A stretch of DNA of 64,000 bases. Source: Xanthoparmelia taractica (taxonomy: Eukaryota > Ascomycota > Lecanoromycetes > Lecanorales > Parmeliaceae). The translations under genes were made by a program, and so were the position numbers. The stretch covers positions 1-64,000 of the forward strand of contig JANQBS010000124.1 of the NCBI GenBank assembly GCA_033085395.1. Reading direction: 5' to 3'. Under the pieces are notes generated by a model. That model made no database searches and was not told the origin of the DNA. It saw only the letters and a list, made by a program, of their open reading frames with translations. Shown in pieces: positions 10,416 through 21,026 of the stretch (the first letter of the stretch is position 1; each line of letters starts with the position of its first letter).

Positions 10416-11793
10416 TCATGGTTCAGCTTTCGCGGCATCCGTTTCGCGTTCCTCATCGGGTCGAATCCACCAGCGGAAAGCAATCGTCATCAGGCTACCT
10501 GCAGCAATCTGAAAGGCCTGGAAAATCACCATTGGGATCTGAATCTTCGATTCGGTCAGCGCAGGAATTCCGGGGAACATGACATGCGAGAGCGGGACTC
10601 CCATGGCAGGGGTCTTGGCGGGGACGCAGTACGCCACGGCGATGGTGTCTTCTTTGCCGAGCCAGGGTATGGATAGAGAAACGCAAATGGCTGTCCAGAG
10701 AACATAGTAGGTTATTGAGATGAACACGATGAAGATGATATTGTCGGGTTTTACACTTGTGAATGCACCGGTTTCAAAGGCTTGGTCAAAGGTTTGCCAG
10801 ATGATTATTAAAAGGGCCAATGAGCCAATCTTGTTGACTTTCCATTCGAGGAACACCTTATTCGTTGGTCTAGGAAAGACGTTTTGTATGACTTGGCCAA
10901 GTACCTGCGTGCTGTTTAGCCCCTGTAGTCCGTATGATTGAGTCCAGGATTGACCATACCAGTGGAAGCATAAGGGACAGGCCAAGCTGCTTAAAGACTC
11001 TTTTGTAGATCTCGCTATATGCGCCTTCACCGGATTTCGGTAAAATGTCCGTATACCAGCCATTACCTGCAATGTACATCTGCAGCAGCAGTGGGCAAAG
11101 AAACGGTCCAAGCAAGTTGCCCAATGTCGACTGCACAACCGTCAAGGCCGTATTGCCATGCGCCTGCCGTGTCATGACAATGTTGGAGGAGATGGTCGTC
11201 GGAACGCAGCCTGTGAAGATCATCCCCACGAGCAACCCCGGATCCATGAAATATCGATTCATGGCGCATAAACTTACAACCCCATATACAACCACGGACG
11301 TCACAAGAAACGACTGTATTTGTACAAACAGATGTATCTTCCACCGGCTATAGTTCTGCATGAGTATCCGTGTGGGGAGGGTACATCCCGTGACGAAAAA
11401 AATCACCGCGACGCAGAAGTACGTAACGACAGTCTCCTTTTCGACTTGCCCAGAAGCGGGAACTTGGACTTGCGAGGATATGAGGACGAGGCAGCCAAAG
11501 GCAAGAAGAAACCACTGGTCGATGAGAAACCACTCAACTGCGCGGAGAACTCGGCGCCACTTCGGTTCCGGTGGTCTTGAGGCAGTCGTGGTAGCTGTAC
11601 TCGAAGGCTTGAGGGGGGGAGGGGAGAAAGGAGGAGTCAAAGCCTGCTCCCCTTCTCTATGTTGCTTCTCATTCGCAACGTGTATTGGGGCCGGGCGCGG
11701 ACTTGTTATGGAAAGCTGGGTTGTATCAGCTGCAGAGATGACTACGTGTGTGCTATTCTGCGGTAAATACGAAACTGTTTGAGGGGAGTCCAT
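10416..11793 (-). CDS. SLC10A7/RCH1-like (SBF-like) transporter
   Basis: Two exons, 11793-10960 and 10904-10416, joined across a 55-nt intron (donor gtatgg, branch-like gctaaac, acceptor cacgcag), giving 440 aa. The join restores ...LMLPLVLGQVIQNVFPRP. The protein has a Pro/Ser/Thr-rich cytosolic N-terminus of about 85 residues, then about ten hydrophobic segments of the bile-acid:sodium symporter fold. Family motifs include VTGCTLPTRIL, FTGCVPTTISSNIVMTRQAH, GNTALTVVQSTLGNLLGPFL, FDQAFETGAF and GKEDTIAVAYCVPAKTPAMG. SLC10A7/RCH1 proteins sit in plasma or secretory-pathway membranes and limit calcium uptake in yeasts; that role is inferred by family only. Length fits the family and the start is the first ATG. 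Confidence in family is high. Confidence 0.9.
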
Positions 11794-13076
11794 TTTAGTT
11801 CAATCATTAACTCAACTTAGGATGTTATTAGGAGCCGACTCTTATCATATAGGATAAGAGTAGTGTATGTCTGGATTTGAAATGACGTGCCACATGTTTC
11901 AGCAAAGGCTTGGTGCATTGCGGCTCACTCATCATGGAAGTACTGTAGCCGCGGGAAGTCTAGCCACGGGAGTGCCCAAGGCTCACGGCCCACGGCCCAC
12001 GGCTCCTCGGGAAAGGAATCATCATGGCAGTGACTATTCTTCCTTCGCCAATCCTACGACTACAAGCCTGACCAGTCGGTGAGGTCTAGTACAGTAAAGG
12101 AAACTGGCTATCTCTATAGTGACAGATACGGCTCAGATAAGAGGTTGTTTAGCTTATCTAACCCCTGTTGCAGCGGTCAATATGGGAGCCTGATCCCTGC
12201 GCGCTATTCCGCTAGTCAGACTGAGTCATCCTGACGCTCAGCCTTCTCATGGTGGTTACTTGGCGTGCTTTGAGAAGCAGAGACGCTCTTGGTATTAGAT
12301 GATTCAAGACGAAAGGAACATGGTGCATACGATGATTGAAATATCCTTTTTCATCTTACTTTACTTGTTCCCGTAGACGTCTTATCGACGGCGAAAGCGA
12401 TGGAGTTGCTATAGACTATCGGCTGCAGGTGATCGGTATGTAGAGGTCGTTCAAGAGGCAGGCGCTCTTTTTCCATGTCGGTTTCTGAATACATACCGTG
12501 GCGCGGAATCGATATAGCTGCCAAGTACGAAGTACATAGATGTGGAGCCCTAAAGATCTGTAGGTGATATCACAGCGTCTTAGCATTATGTGGTGCAAGT
12601 AGATGGCTATTACGCTGCACTTTTTGGACGTGCCCGCGGTCAGACGGCTCATATGCTCAGTGAATATGTGATGTGCCCGGCTAGACAAGATATCATTGTG
12701 AGGCTGAAAAGGGCGTCAGAGCCAATGATTACGAGGTGGATCCGGCCAAGTAACTCTGCTACCACGGAAATAAAAAATTCGACGCTGTCGTAGGATCTTA
12801 TCGAGCCAAAGCTTGTTCCTTTACAGCCGATTTCGGCGGTGGATGAACTCGTGGCAATAGGGTAAACGGTAATGCCAATTGGTCCTTTTTCTCCGTAAGT
12901 TGAGATTGATCCATGTCCTGCCAAGATCTCGAATCTCTCCTCTAAGCTAGGGCATGACTCGGAGAATAATTGAACATATAAATACCCCTTTCTCGTCAAG
13001 TTTCGGGTCCAAATCTCGAATAAAGTATATTGAAGTTTGATGAGAAAGAAACCAGCATAGCACCACAACACATATC
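11794..13076. other. Intergenic between divergent genes
   Basis: This is the shared upstream region of the minus-strand transporter and the plus-strand oxygenase. It has only unsupported short frames; the longest (minus, 12649-13071) matches nothing I know and covers the oxygenase promoter. A Pro/Gly-coding-like repeat of cacggcccacggcc lies near 11985. Confidence 0.4.
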
Positions 13077-14171
13077 ATGGCCACAACCAAAACCCTCTCC
13101 CTTGAGCGCGCTACAACTTCAGCTTCAAGGCTTACACAAGTTGCTCGCAATGCCACAAATACCGGCCGGCTTTTTCACTCTACCAAAGCCTCCGCTGTCA
13201 CCAAACGGAACGTCCATCCAGCCCAGCATCAGTCTCGTTCTCTCGCTATGGCAGCAGATATAAGCACGACCACCGGTGACAATGCTCCCTTGCAGCAACT
13301 CAACTACCTCCGCAAGATGGCCGCTGCCAATCCATTCCTCACCGAAAAAGGCGAACCGCCCGAGCCCTCTGAGTTCGAATTCCCTCTCGCCACCCTGTTC
13401 AAACCCCCTGATCGCGAGGTGGGCCTAGCCATGGCATCAATGTACGCTAACGCCATTCGAGAACACGGCATATGCGGCATCGAGATGGGATGGCCGAATC
13501 CAGACAGCCAGTTCATGCTTGACGTCGTCGAAAAGATGGGTTGCAGCCCAGACACCCACAGCAGCACCCAGGGTGCGCTCTGGGACGTCAAGTTCAAGCC
13601 CGAAGGCGTGCACTCCGAAGGCACAGGCGAGAAAGCAGTCTCGATTTCGCACTCGCTGGGCGAATTCGCCTGGCACACCGACGCCGCCTTCGAGGAGAGC
13701 CCTACGCGTTATTTCGGCTTCCACATCATCCACCCGGACAAAAGAGGCGGTGGTGTCTTCCGCATCCTCAGGGCCAGCGACCTCATCCGCCTTCTCTCTC
13801 CAGAGTCCGTCGACGTACTGAGCAGCCACGAGTTCGACCTCAAGGTACCACCAGAATTCTTCAAGGGCAAAAACACGGTCAAGGGTAAGCTGCTCGACGT
13901 CGACCCTGTGACGGGACGCGTCAAGGTACGCTTCAGGAAGGACATCCTGCACGACCCGCCCTCTGCGGACCCCGACGCCAACGCGGCGGTTAAAGAGCTC
14001 AACGATCTGCTCGACGCTCCCGAGGGCGTGGGTGAGCACGTGCCTAGGTTTGCGTTCAAAGAGAACACGGTGCTGCTTATGGACAATGCGCGGTATCTGC
14101 ACTCCCGTACCGATATCAAGGATCCCAAGCGCTGGTTGCGGCGGGTACGTTTTCACGGTACGCCGGCGTAG
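13077..14171 (+). CDS. TauD-like 2OG-Fe(II) dioxygenase
   Basis: Single-exon gene of 364 aa. The iron-binding facial triad is visible: H200 and D202 in EFAWHTDAAFEE, and distal H342 in NARYLHSRTDI, followed by the 2-oxoglutarate-binding Arg in WLRRVRF (about 356-357). The region VEFSHSLGEFAWHTD-type spacing and the SPTRYFGFHIIHPDKRGGG block fit fungal TauD/TfdA or gamma-butyrobetaine-hydroxylase-like proteins. The first 60 residues are rich in Ser, Thr and Arg with almost no acidic residues (RLFHSTKAS), which suggests mitochondrial import. Expected chemistry is oxidation of a substrate C-H bond with 2-oxoglutarate decarboxylation; the substrate is unknown. The first ATG is used; a second in-frame ATG at residue 58 would remove the presequence. 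Third-codon C is high, as in an expressed gene. Confidence 0.88.
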   Translation: MATTKTLSLERATTSASRLTQVARNATNTGRLFHSTKASAVTKRNVHPAQHQSRSLAMAADISTTTGDNAPLQQLNYLRKMAAANPFLTEKGEPPEPSEFEFPLATLFKPPDREVGLAMASMYANAIREHGICGIEMGWPNPDSQFMLDVVEKMGCSPDTHSSTQGALWDVKFKPEGVHSEGTGEKAVSISHSLGEFAWHTDAAFEESPTRYFGFHIIHPDKRGGGVFRILRASDLIRLLSPESVDVLSSHEFDLKVPPEFFKGKNTVKGKLLDVDPVTGRVKVRFRKDILHDPPSADPDANAAVKELNDLLDAPEGVGEHVPRFAFKENTVLLMDNARYLHSRTDIKDPKRWLRRVRFHGTPA

Positions 14172-15912
14172 GTGAAGGAGCTGGAAGAGGAGATGGCTTC
14201 CCACATGCATGGCATCTGTTTCCCGACCGCCTTGGCGGCTGCTTCCACCCCTTTTTTCCTGGTCACTTGATAGATGTGGCGGTGTCTGCTATGAGAGTCT
14301 CTCCATGGCTGCTGTGTATAATTCTGATTTCCAATATCCTTGGGCGAGAGGACTAGAAAGATATTGTTGAGGTTATCGCAGTCGTTGCACAATGGATTAA
14401 ACATCCTCTACGTCATTCAGAGGGGAAAGAATGACCATACAAAAGACTATATAGACGTATGAATAACCAGTCTTATCTTTTGAGATAATTGGCGTAAGCT
14501 AACAGATGCTCTGCGCGTACTTAATCGCTTATTAATGAAACTTGGACTATATATGGTTGAGCGCAGAAGACAACGCATAGAGTAAATAACTAAATTCTAC
14601 CCCTTGTGGGAATGAAGGAGCATGAACTTACGGACTCAAGGTTTTGGGCTATGCAACACAAATTTTATATGCCCACTCCTCCATCCACTTGCAAGTGGGC
14701 TTTGCCGGAAAACAGAGGGGTCGGCTTTGGTGTCATCAATGCACCGAGGTGCTAGCGGCACCCTACCAGTGATTTTGTCCACTGGACTGGTTCAATGATT
14801 TTGCTGGACGGTCCTGGACCATTCCAGCGTGTTGGACCAACGGTCTGGACTACCAGTCCTAATGGTCTAAGATCGAGTGATAGATTAGGCCTAACAGTCA
14901 AAAAAAGATATTTCCTTCTACCGATTCAGAAAAAAAAAAGATTACTAATCAGCTCGAACCCTTAGCCCTAACCCTAATATATCTAAAAAATCGTCGATAT
15001 TAGTTATATTGTGATGCTAAGCACACTATTTCAGACTGGCGAACAGTCTTAAGAGTGAAATTATTAAGTTGTTGAAGTGTTTGGAGTCGTGGTTTAGATT
15101 GGGTGTCTTTACAGAGGAAGATCTCTACGCTTTTATAAGTAATTCGACTGAGAATAGGGCTATAGAGACCTTAAAGCCTATGGACCAGTGGTCCGGACCG
15201 TCTAATCCTTTAAACGGACTACGGGCCATCTAAATAGTTTTAATTTGGACTGGTCTAGGCCTCTGGACCGACGGTTTGGACCATCGGGAGCCTTGGATAT
15301 TCGTGCTTAGGGATGCGATAGGTCGACTACAACATACTGCGTGAGAAGTGAGATGCGTGTAGCATGTGCGTTAGCAGACTAGAGCCATAGAGTGGACTAG
15401 TATGAGTCTATGAGATTGGATTGGCTGTAATCCAGGAGTGCCCGGGCCGGCCATCTGGGTGACTGAGCGGGACTGCGGGCAGGATGTTCAGCAGCTCTCG
15501 TATATCACGAGCGAAATCTTCGGACCAGGCTATGGGAGAATGACAAGGCTACTACGATATCTTAATGAGGTTAGCACACAGATGGCAACGCGGCTACGCT
15601 AACGTTTAATCGAGTAAGGTGCCTTCTACCGGAATTATCAAGATGATTATTTAAATCTCTTAACAACCCTTGCTGTTTTTCCATCATATTTGTTCTAAGT
15701 ACCACACTACTAGTTTCTTTTATTTTTAGAATCCCACGTTATGGGTTCCTGGTGCCCAACACGCCTCTCCCATCGATCGAAATCTAGGCCAAGCTCAGAA
15801 CGAGAGAACGACGCTTGCTCTTCACCAATTGGCATGTAGCAAGAGATATCTGCACAGTTCATACTAGGTAGGTAGTGCACTTGTATTTTCGACTACAAGG
15901 TATCGAGCAACC
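14172..15912. other. Intergenic, repeat-rich
   Basis: There is no supported gene. The first 400 bp are the 3' flank of the oxygenase. From about 14785 to 15295 GGTCC/GGACC words are clustered (listed separately). A dimer of the telomere-like word ccctaa lies near 14965. The segment 15300-15900 has normal composition and no recognised feature. Confidence 0.4.
14785..15295. repeat. Possible non-autonomous transposon with clustered GGTCC motifs
   Basis: Motifs such as ggacggtcctggaccat, gttggaccaacggtctgg and tggaccagtggtccggaccg occur in two clusters (about 14785-14875 and 15180-15295) on either side of an AT-rich core. Subterminal clusters of a short motif are typical of hAT-like elements, where the transposase binds them. 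I could not find clean terminal inverted repeats or an 8-bp target duplication, so the element and its ends are uncertain. Confidence 0.4.
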
Positions 15913-15989
15913 ATGTCTACCTTCAGACTTTTATGCAGCCTCTGCAAGCAGATCAAGTTCGACGCGCTTCGCGGACCGTCGGCTATTGA

Positions 15990-18039
15990 TATCCCATCGG
16001 CTGGCAGGGTGCAATAAATAGGGGTTCAGCCCTACTCTCCGTCCCGCAACCATCAAAAAAAAAACAACGCGTCCACATTAAATAACAGTCACATAAATCA
16101 ATACTATGCCTCGTAATAAGACGTCAAATAATCTAAATCACGTAAGAAAGGATTCTAAGCCTTCTAAGATCTCAAAAGAATATCCCTCAAAGCTCTAGCC
16201 GTTATTTAAGTATATATTAGTGAAGATCAAATAACCATAAATCAATAATTATAGTTAATTATCTAGTATTATTACTTCAGATAATTTTTATACGATATTT
16301 AATTTGTTCTTTATTAATTAGATCATTAAAACACTCGTACGTTATATAAATAAGTACGCTTTTCTAAATCCTAAGCCTAAAACTTCGAATTTACATATCT
16401 AATTTTCAATTATAATTAAAGAATTTTAAGTCTATTTAAAAATAAATATTTAAATAAATTTATATATAAAGTCAAGTATTAAAGAGTTTTAAAATATTAA
16501 TTTCTTAAAGAGATCTATTTATAAGTAAGTTCTAAAGTATATTAGTATTAAAAGATAATAACAAATTAATAGATTTTTTTATATTTTTAAGTTTTATCTA
16601 GGCTAGCAATTAGACTAATAAGAGACTTCGTTTAAAAAACTAAAATCACTAAGTAATATTCTAAGATAGGCTTTTAAGAAGTATTAAAAAACGAATACTT
16701 ACTTAACTATAAATAAGATAATTTAGAGATTTATAGGCCGGGTTAAAGAAATTATTAATATTTCTAATAAATCTATATTAGAGGGCTTTAAGATTTAGAT
16801 GCTAGCAAATTAGAGCTATATTCTCGATTAAGTATATTATACTAAGGATTAAAATAAGGGCGAGAGATCTTAGAATATTTACGATTATTAAATTAAGTGA
16901 CTAGGATTTAAGTAAACTCAGGTCGTGATTCTCGACTTATTATCTCAATAAGATATTATTAAGAATTATTCTTATATCGTATAATTAAATAATTTATTTA
17001 CGTTAGCTTAATTATTAATATAATTAAATAATAAAGAATTTAAGATTACTAAGACTATACGTATTACGAAAATAAATTATAAAGAATTAAAGATTAAAGA
17101 GAATATTAAGATTTAATAGAAGTATTAAGAGTCTAATTAAGATCTTAATTAAAGACTTATAAATCTTAAAATTAAATAAAACTTCGTTCTAGAATAAGAT
17201 AAGCTCTATAAAAGATTATTAAATAATAAGAGAATAATAAAATTCGTCTAAAAAGATTAGAATATGATTTTTTTTATAAGCACTATATCGAATAATCGAA
17301 AAATAGTAAAACGTCTTCGTCGTAGATTAGTAAAAATAGCTATAAATATATATACTTCTTATGCTATTTTTAAAGAAATAACTATAAAAGAGCTAAATAT
17401 CCTCGAGTTTATTAATATATATAATTATTTCATAAACGAGGTAAATTATACTAATTAATTACGATATTACTATAATATATAACGAGTATACGTTAAGAGT
17501 TAAAAATTATTATAATATTTCTTATTAGATAGCATTATCGTAAATAGCTATTTTTATTATTATTGTATATTTAAATAGTTAAAATATTAGCCTAGAACTC
17601 ACTATAGTTAGCGAGAATTTTATACTAAACTTATTAGTTAATTATTCGAGCACTCGAAGCGACTCTCGAGAAGACTCTATTCTATTAAGATCTCTCTATT
17701 TATATAAGTCTATTTAATAACTATTATAAATTATAATAGATTTATTCGTATAAGAAATAAGAATAAGATATGCGTTTCTTGCTTATATGCTAAAAGAACT
17801 ATTTCTTCAATATAACCTAGAAAGATATTAACGAATAATTCGATTAAACCTCACGATATAAATAAAAGAAAAAGGCGAAAGCGAGTTCTAAGGGTCTTAT
17901 ATAACTATAAGCTATATGAGATTTATATATGCAATTATATAAGGTGCTGAAATGATCACATAGCTGCAATTCCAAGTATGTAGAATTTTGGTGGGGGATG
18001 CCAAGACTTATTGCACCCCAGGCGCCAGCCGATGGGATA
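15990..18039 (+). mobile_element. RIP-decayed piggyBac-like element
   Basis: The ends carry inverted copies of tatcccatcggctggc (15990-16005 and 18024-18039), followed on both sides by a close match containing gtgcaataa. Base composition drops sharply to AT-rich between about 16060 and 17960. The interior encodes a decayed piggyBac transposase. A TTAA target duplication is not visible, so the exact ends are uncertain and part of the inverted repeat could be host sequence. Confidence 0.7.
16108..17984 (+). pseudogene. piggyBac transposase (DDE_Tnp_1_7), RIP-inactivated
   Basis: Starting at ATG 16108 (PRNKTSNNLNHVRKDSK), recognisable blocks follow in order: EIINISNKSILEGFKI (about 16750), a block matching LGF-K-TQVVILDLLSQ and YSYIV-LNNLFT (about 16905-17000), then a short open stretch at 17264-17458 (FISTISNNRKIV, AIFKEITIKELNILEFINIY, NYFINEV), then QLFEHSKRLS and a Cys-rich tail ending YICNYIRC-NDHIAAIPSM at the stop at 17982-17984. 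Family tryptophans and glutamines are often replaced by stops (for example TGG to TGA before NDHI), as RIP would do. The protein cannot be made. Confidence 0.8.
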
Positions 18040-18945
18040 GAACATCTTGCTACTGGCAACGGCTTTGCTCAGCTCCCACTTGGTACAAAGCATGACAAAG
18101 TAAGTCTCAGAACTTTGAGAAGAATAAGAAACGATTCTTCGAATTGTCCTCTCCGTGCTCTCTTCTATCACAGTATCAACGAGCCAGGGGTGAGTTACTG
18201 GCATCGCTTGGGTTATCAAACATTTGATAGCAGCGACATTGAGTTTCGCGCTGATCCCGATCTCTCCCTACTGCGCAAGAATAATATGCCTCGATACAGC
18301 AAGGTCTAGTAGTTTTGTTTTCCGTCATCTACATACGAGAGCTCACGCAACAATATTGCCGAATAGTGCCATAGCCTACTTTTACCATGTGCTCCAAGTC
18401 TGTGGTATCGGTACCCTCTCAGCTCCTGTTAAACACTCAGCGACACAAGCACATCGAACGGCAGAAAGGATGCCCTTTGGAGGCCGCAGGCGTCCACTGA
18501 CATTGATTCTTCTGCTCGTCCATGAATGAATATAGACTTGCGCCGGTGAGCATAGACCTCTTTGCATGTCGAATCATGCTCAGGTGAACAGCTCCCAGTA
18601 AGTGGAGCATGGAAAGACCGAAAACGTAGCCTTTGCCTAATTTGAGACAGCATAGGTACTATACCATTCGTAGACGTTCGTCAACAATCAATCCAAGAGA
18701 TCTACACTCTAAGACTCGCTGAGGTTAAGTTCATGGCCTTGAGTTACGTCTGGGGATCGAGCCCAACAATAAAGCTGGTGAAAGCTAGCAAGACCTGTCT
18801 ACAAAAGCCTAAATCTTTGTGCGGATACCCAAGATCTCCAAAGCAGACATTACGGACAAGAGAAAAGCAAAAGATGTGGCTAAGACTCTGGTCATTCTTC
18901 ATGCTGCTTCGTGGTAAAAACCACTAGCATGACCCGCACGAACTT

Positions 18946-20410
18946 TTACTTCAACCTGAACACTTCGATTTTCGCTTTGGCGTTCTTCCTGGCAACCCGC
19001 ACCTCCTGCTCAATAGTAGACTGCTCGGGTCGGCAATGACAAACCAGTGTCCATTGATCATCCTCCGTCCTGCGCAGAATGAGGCCAGTGAAACCCTGCC
19101 AGAGCCTGCAAATTACATCACCCTCATTGACGGCGAACTTCAGCGCGTGGTGAAAGTTATGCTCGGTCAAGAAGAGTGTATAATGATTTCTAGACTCGCA
19201 ATGGTTGCGTTTCTCGACAGTCCTGAGCACTAGGCACAAGAACACCTTTGGAAAACTCACAGGTGTCTTGGCCCGGCCTTTGCATCCATGCCTCAGATTG
19301 GCGGCTGGTTATGCCGTGATGAAACCTCCACGTCGATTTTCATGAAGATGCCTCATTTGCCCATAAAGGTTGAGGCAATTGAATCTTTCAGCATCACCAT
19401 CGGTGATATGGCGGTTTTCAAAGTATTCGAACATAACAGTGCAGAGGGTTCTTGATATCTTGCGAAGTTTTGGATCGGCGGTTCGAATTATGGATTAAAT
19501 TCCCCGATCTTGTCGTGAGGAGACGCTAGCCGCTCTGAAAGCCGTGCTGAACCAGTCCAGCCAATCTCCATACGACTTCAAAAGCGAACCCTCGCGTCCT
19601 AGCGCTTTTATTACCCTACTATCGATGGACGTCCAATCTGGAACCCATGACGGACAGTCGCTGCCTCTGCTATAGGAAGCAAAACGCAAAGACAGTAACG
19701 AGAATCGAAGAAAGTATGCGCTTACTCTGATGAGGAAAAGGCGTTGAGACATAGCATCAGAGTTGTCTGGAATGACCCAGCACCGTGCCCTTGGTCGTTG
19801 CGAGTCCCAACAGGGCGTAGATTCTATCTTTCCGCACGGTAGCCTGGAAGCTCTGCGTCGTGAGCATCATTCTCCATGAGACGCAGGCTACCGGTATCGG
19901 CCTGCTACTTATGGGAATACCAAACCGAGAGGATTTTGATGAAAGGCTGCTCCGAATCGAACTTTGGTTCGAACCTTCTCTTTGCCGAGTTGTACGAAAT
20001 AAAGTATATCATGTCCACTTCTTTTATCTCCGTAAACAACAGTGACGACGCGCCGCGGCTGGGGTGCCTCTTGGATCACCCAAACACGTGTCTACCATTT
20101 CCTTTGCATCAAGTCTGCGACCGCCCGCGAAGAAATCCGGTCGGCGTGGCTTTTGATGTCATCGCTATCATCCCTGCCCCTACCATTATCATTGCTATCA
20201 TCCTCGCCGCTGTCATGGCCATCACCATCGTACTCGCGGCTTTCAGGGTCATCACTGTCGGCTTTTCCATTCACGTCGATATCGTCTGCGTGGCTGTTAT
20301 TGCTAAATTCGCCCGCTTCTATATTCGTACTCGTCGTTACTATCCTCTTCGATACTATTATCCTCCTCGCTACCAACTTTGTCGCGTTCGTGGGACATCA
20401 GTCCTTTGTC
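18946..20410 (-). pseudogene. Second HET-domain gene relic
   Basis: Read on the minus strand, HET-protein segments appear in the right order but in changing frames: an Asp-rich linker (20376-20092), then SQSFQATVRKDRIYALLGLA (about 19850), then IPDNSDAMSQRLFLIRVSAY and SDCPSWVPDWTSIDSRVIKA (19752-19495), and finally a C-terminal block GDVICRLWQGFTGLILRRTE with stop at 18946. KDRIYALLGLA and PSWVPDWT are typical of the region after the HET core. The HET core itself (YxALSYxWG) is not found upstream, so the 5' part is missing or unrecognisable. Base composition is normal, so decay is by indels and point changes, not heavy RIP. Confidence 0.6.
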
Positions 20411-20646
20411 CAAATGAATGAACGAAATCCATAGATAGCGACATCGCTCTCAGCCCAGCCATACCATTGGCCTTGTGGCACTGGCATAGATGCCACCCGT
20501 CAAAGATACTCTGTACACTCTTCTCTTCGTGGTCATTCTGATCAAAACAAATCGCATCGACTCACATATTCCTAGGACGAGTAGATCCTCGAAAACGGCG
20601 CAGCGCCGACTCCAGGTTTTTCTGTAATACGAAGGGGCGCTCCACC

Positions 20647-20674
20647 GATGATGATGATGATGATGATGATGATG
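20647..20674. repeat. (GAT)n microsatellite
   Basis: Nine uninterrupted GAT units lie in the 3' flank of the MFS gene. No coding role is seen. Confidence 0.9.
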
Positions 20675-21026
20675 GCGCTTCCGCTCACGGGGCCAGACCA
20701 GACCAGGTGTAGGATAGAGGTGTGTAGTGAAGATTGTCGTAGTTCTGACTCTCTACAGGCTGCACAGGCAGGTGAAGTGAGAATGGAAATGGAAATGAGG
20801 ATGAGGATGATATGCTGGGATTTTATGGGAACACATCTGAAGGGAACGTGGAGGGGAGGGGAGGGGAAGGGGTTCAATAATTTTGTCAAGATGGCGATGG
20901 CGATGGTGAAGGTGTTGAGGACGTTTGATGAGGATGAAGTATCAATATCTTACAATATTCCAGACGAAGGACTACTCCCCCGTTTTCCCCTTTTCCTTCC
21001 CGTTCCCGCCCGGCTCCTCTTTTCTG

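Larger units (their letters stand above)
15913..18932 (+). pseudogene. HET-type gene split by a transposon
   Basis: ATG at 15913 starts STFRLLCSLCKQIKFDALRG, which looks like the N-terminus of fungal HET proteins (LCxxC...IxFxxLRGP). The frame is cut near 16005 by the piggyBac element. Beyond the element the homology resumes: DGIEHLATGNGFAQLPLGT (from about 18031), FGGRRRPLTL (about 18480) and MALSYVWGSSPTIKL (18733 onward), the last being the start of the HET core. These blocks lie in different frames with stops between them, so the gene has decayed further since the insertion. It meets the minus-strand HET relic near 18940. Assignment rests on motif order; no intact domain remains. Confidence 0.6.

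Noticed and set aside
12649..13071. 140-codon minus-strand open frame upstream of the dioxygenase
   Set aside because: It starts at an ATG but covers the oxygenase promoter, has no family signature and no coding-like composition.
13437..14210. 257-codon minus-strand frame opposite the TauD-like gene
   Set aside because: It mirrors a high-C3 real gene; the plus strand has the catalytic motifs.
20042..20434. Long plus-strand hydrophobic open frame opposite an Asp-rich minus-strand frame
   Set aside because: It is a shadow of the acidic linker of the minus-strand HET relic; low-complexity GAT/ATC codons open both strands.
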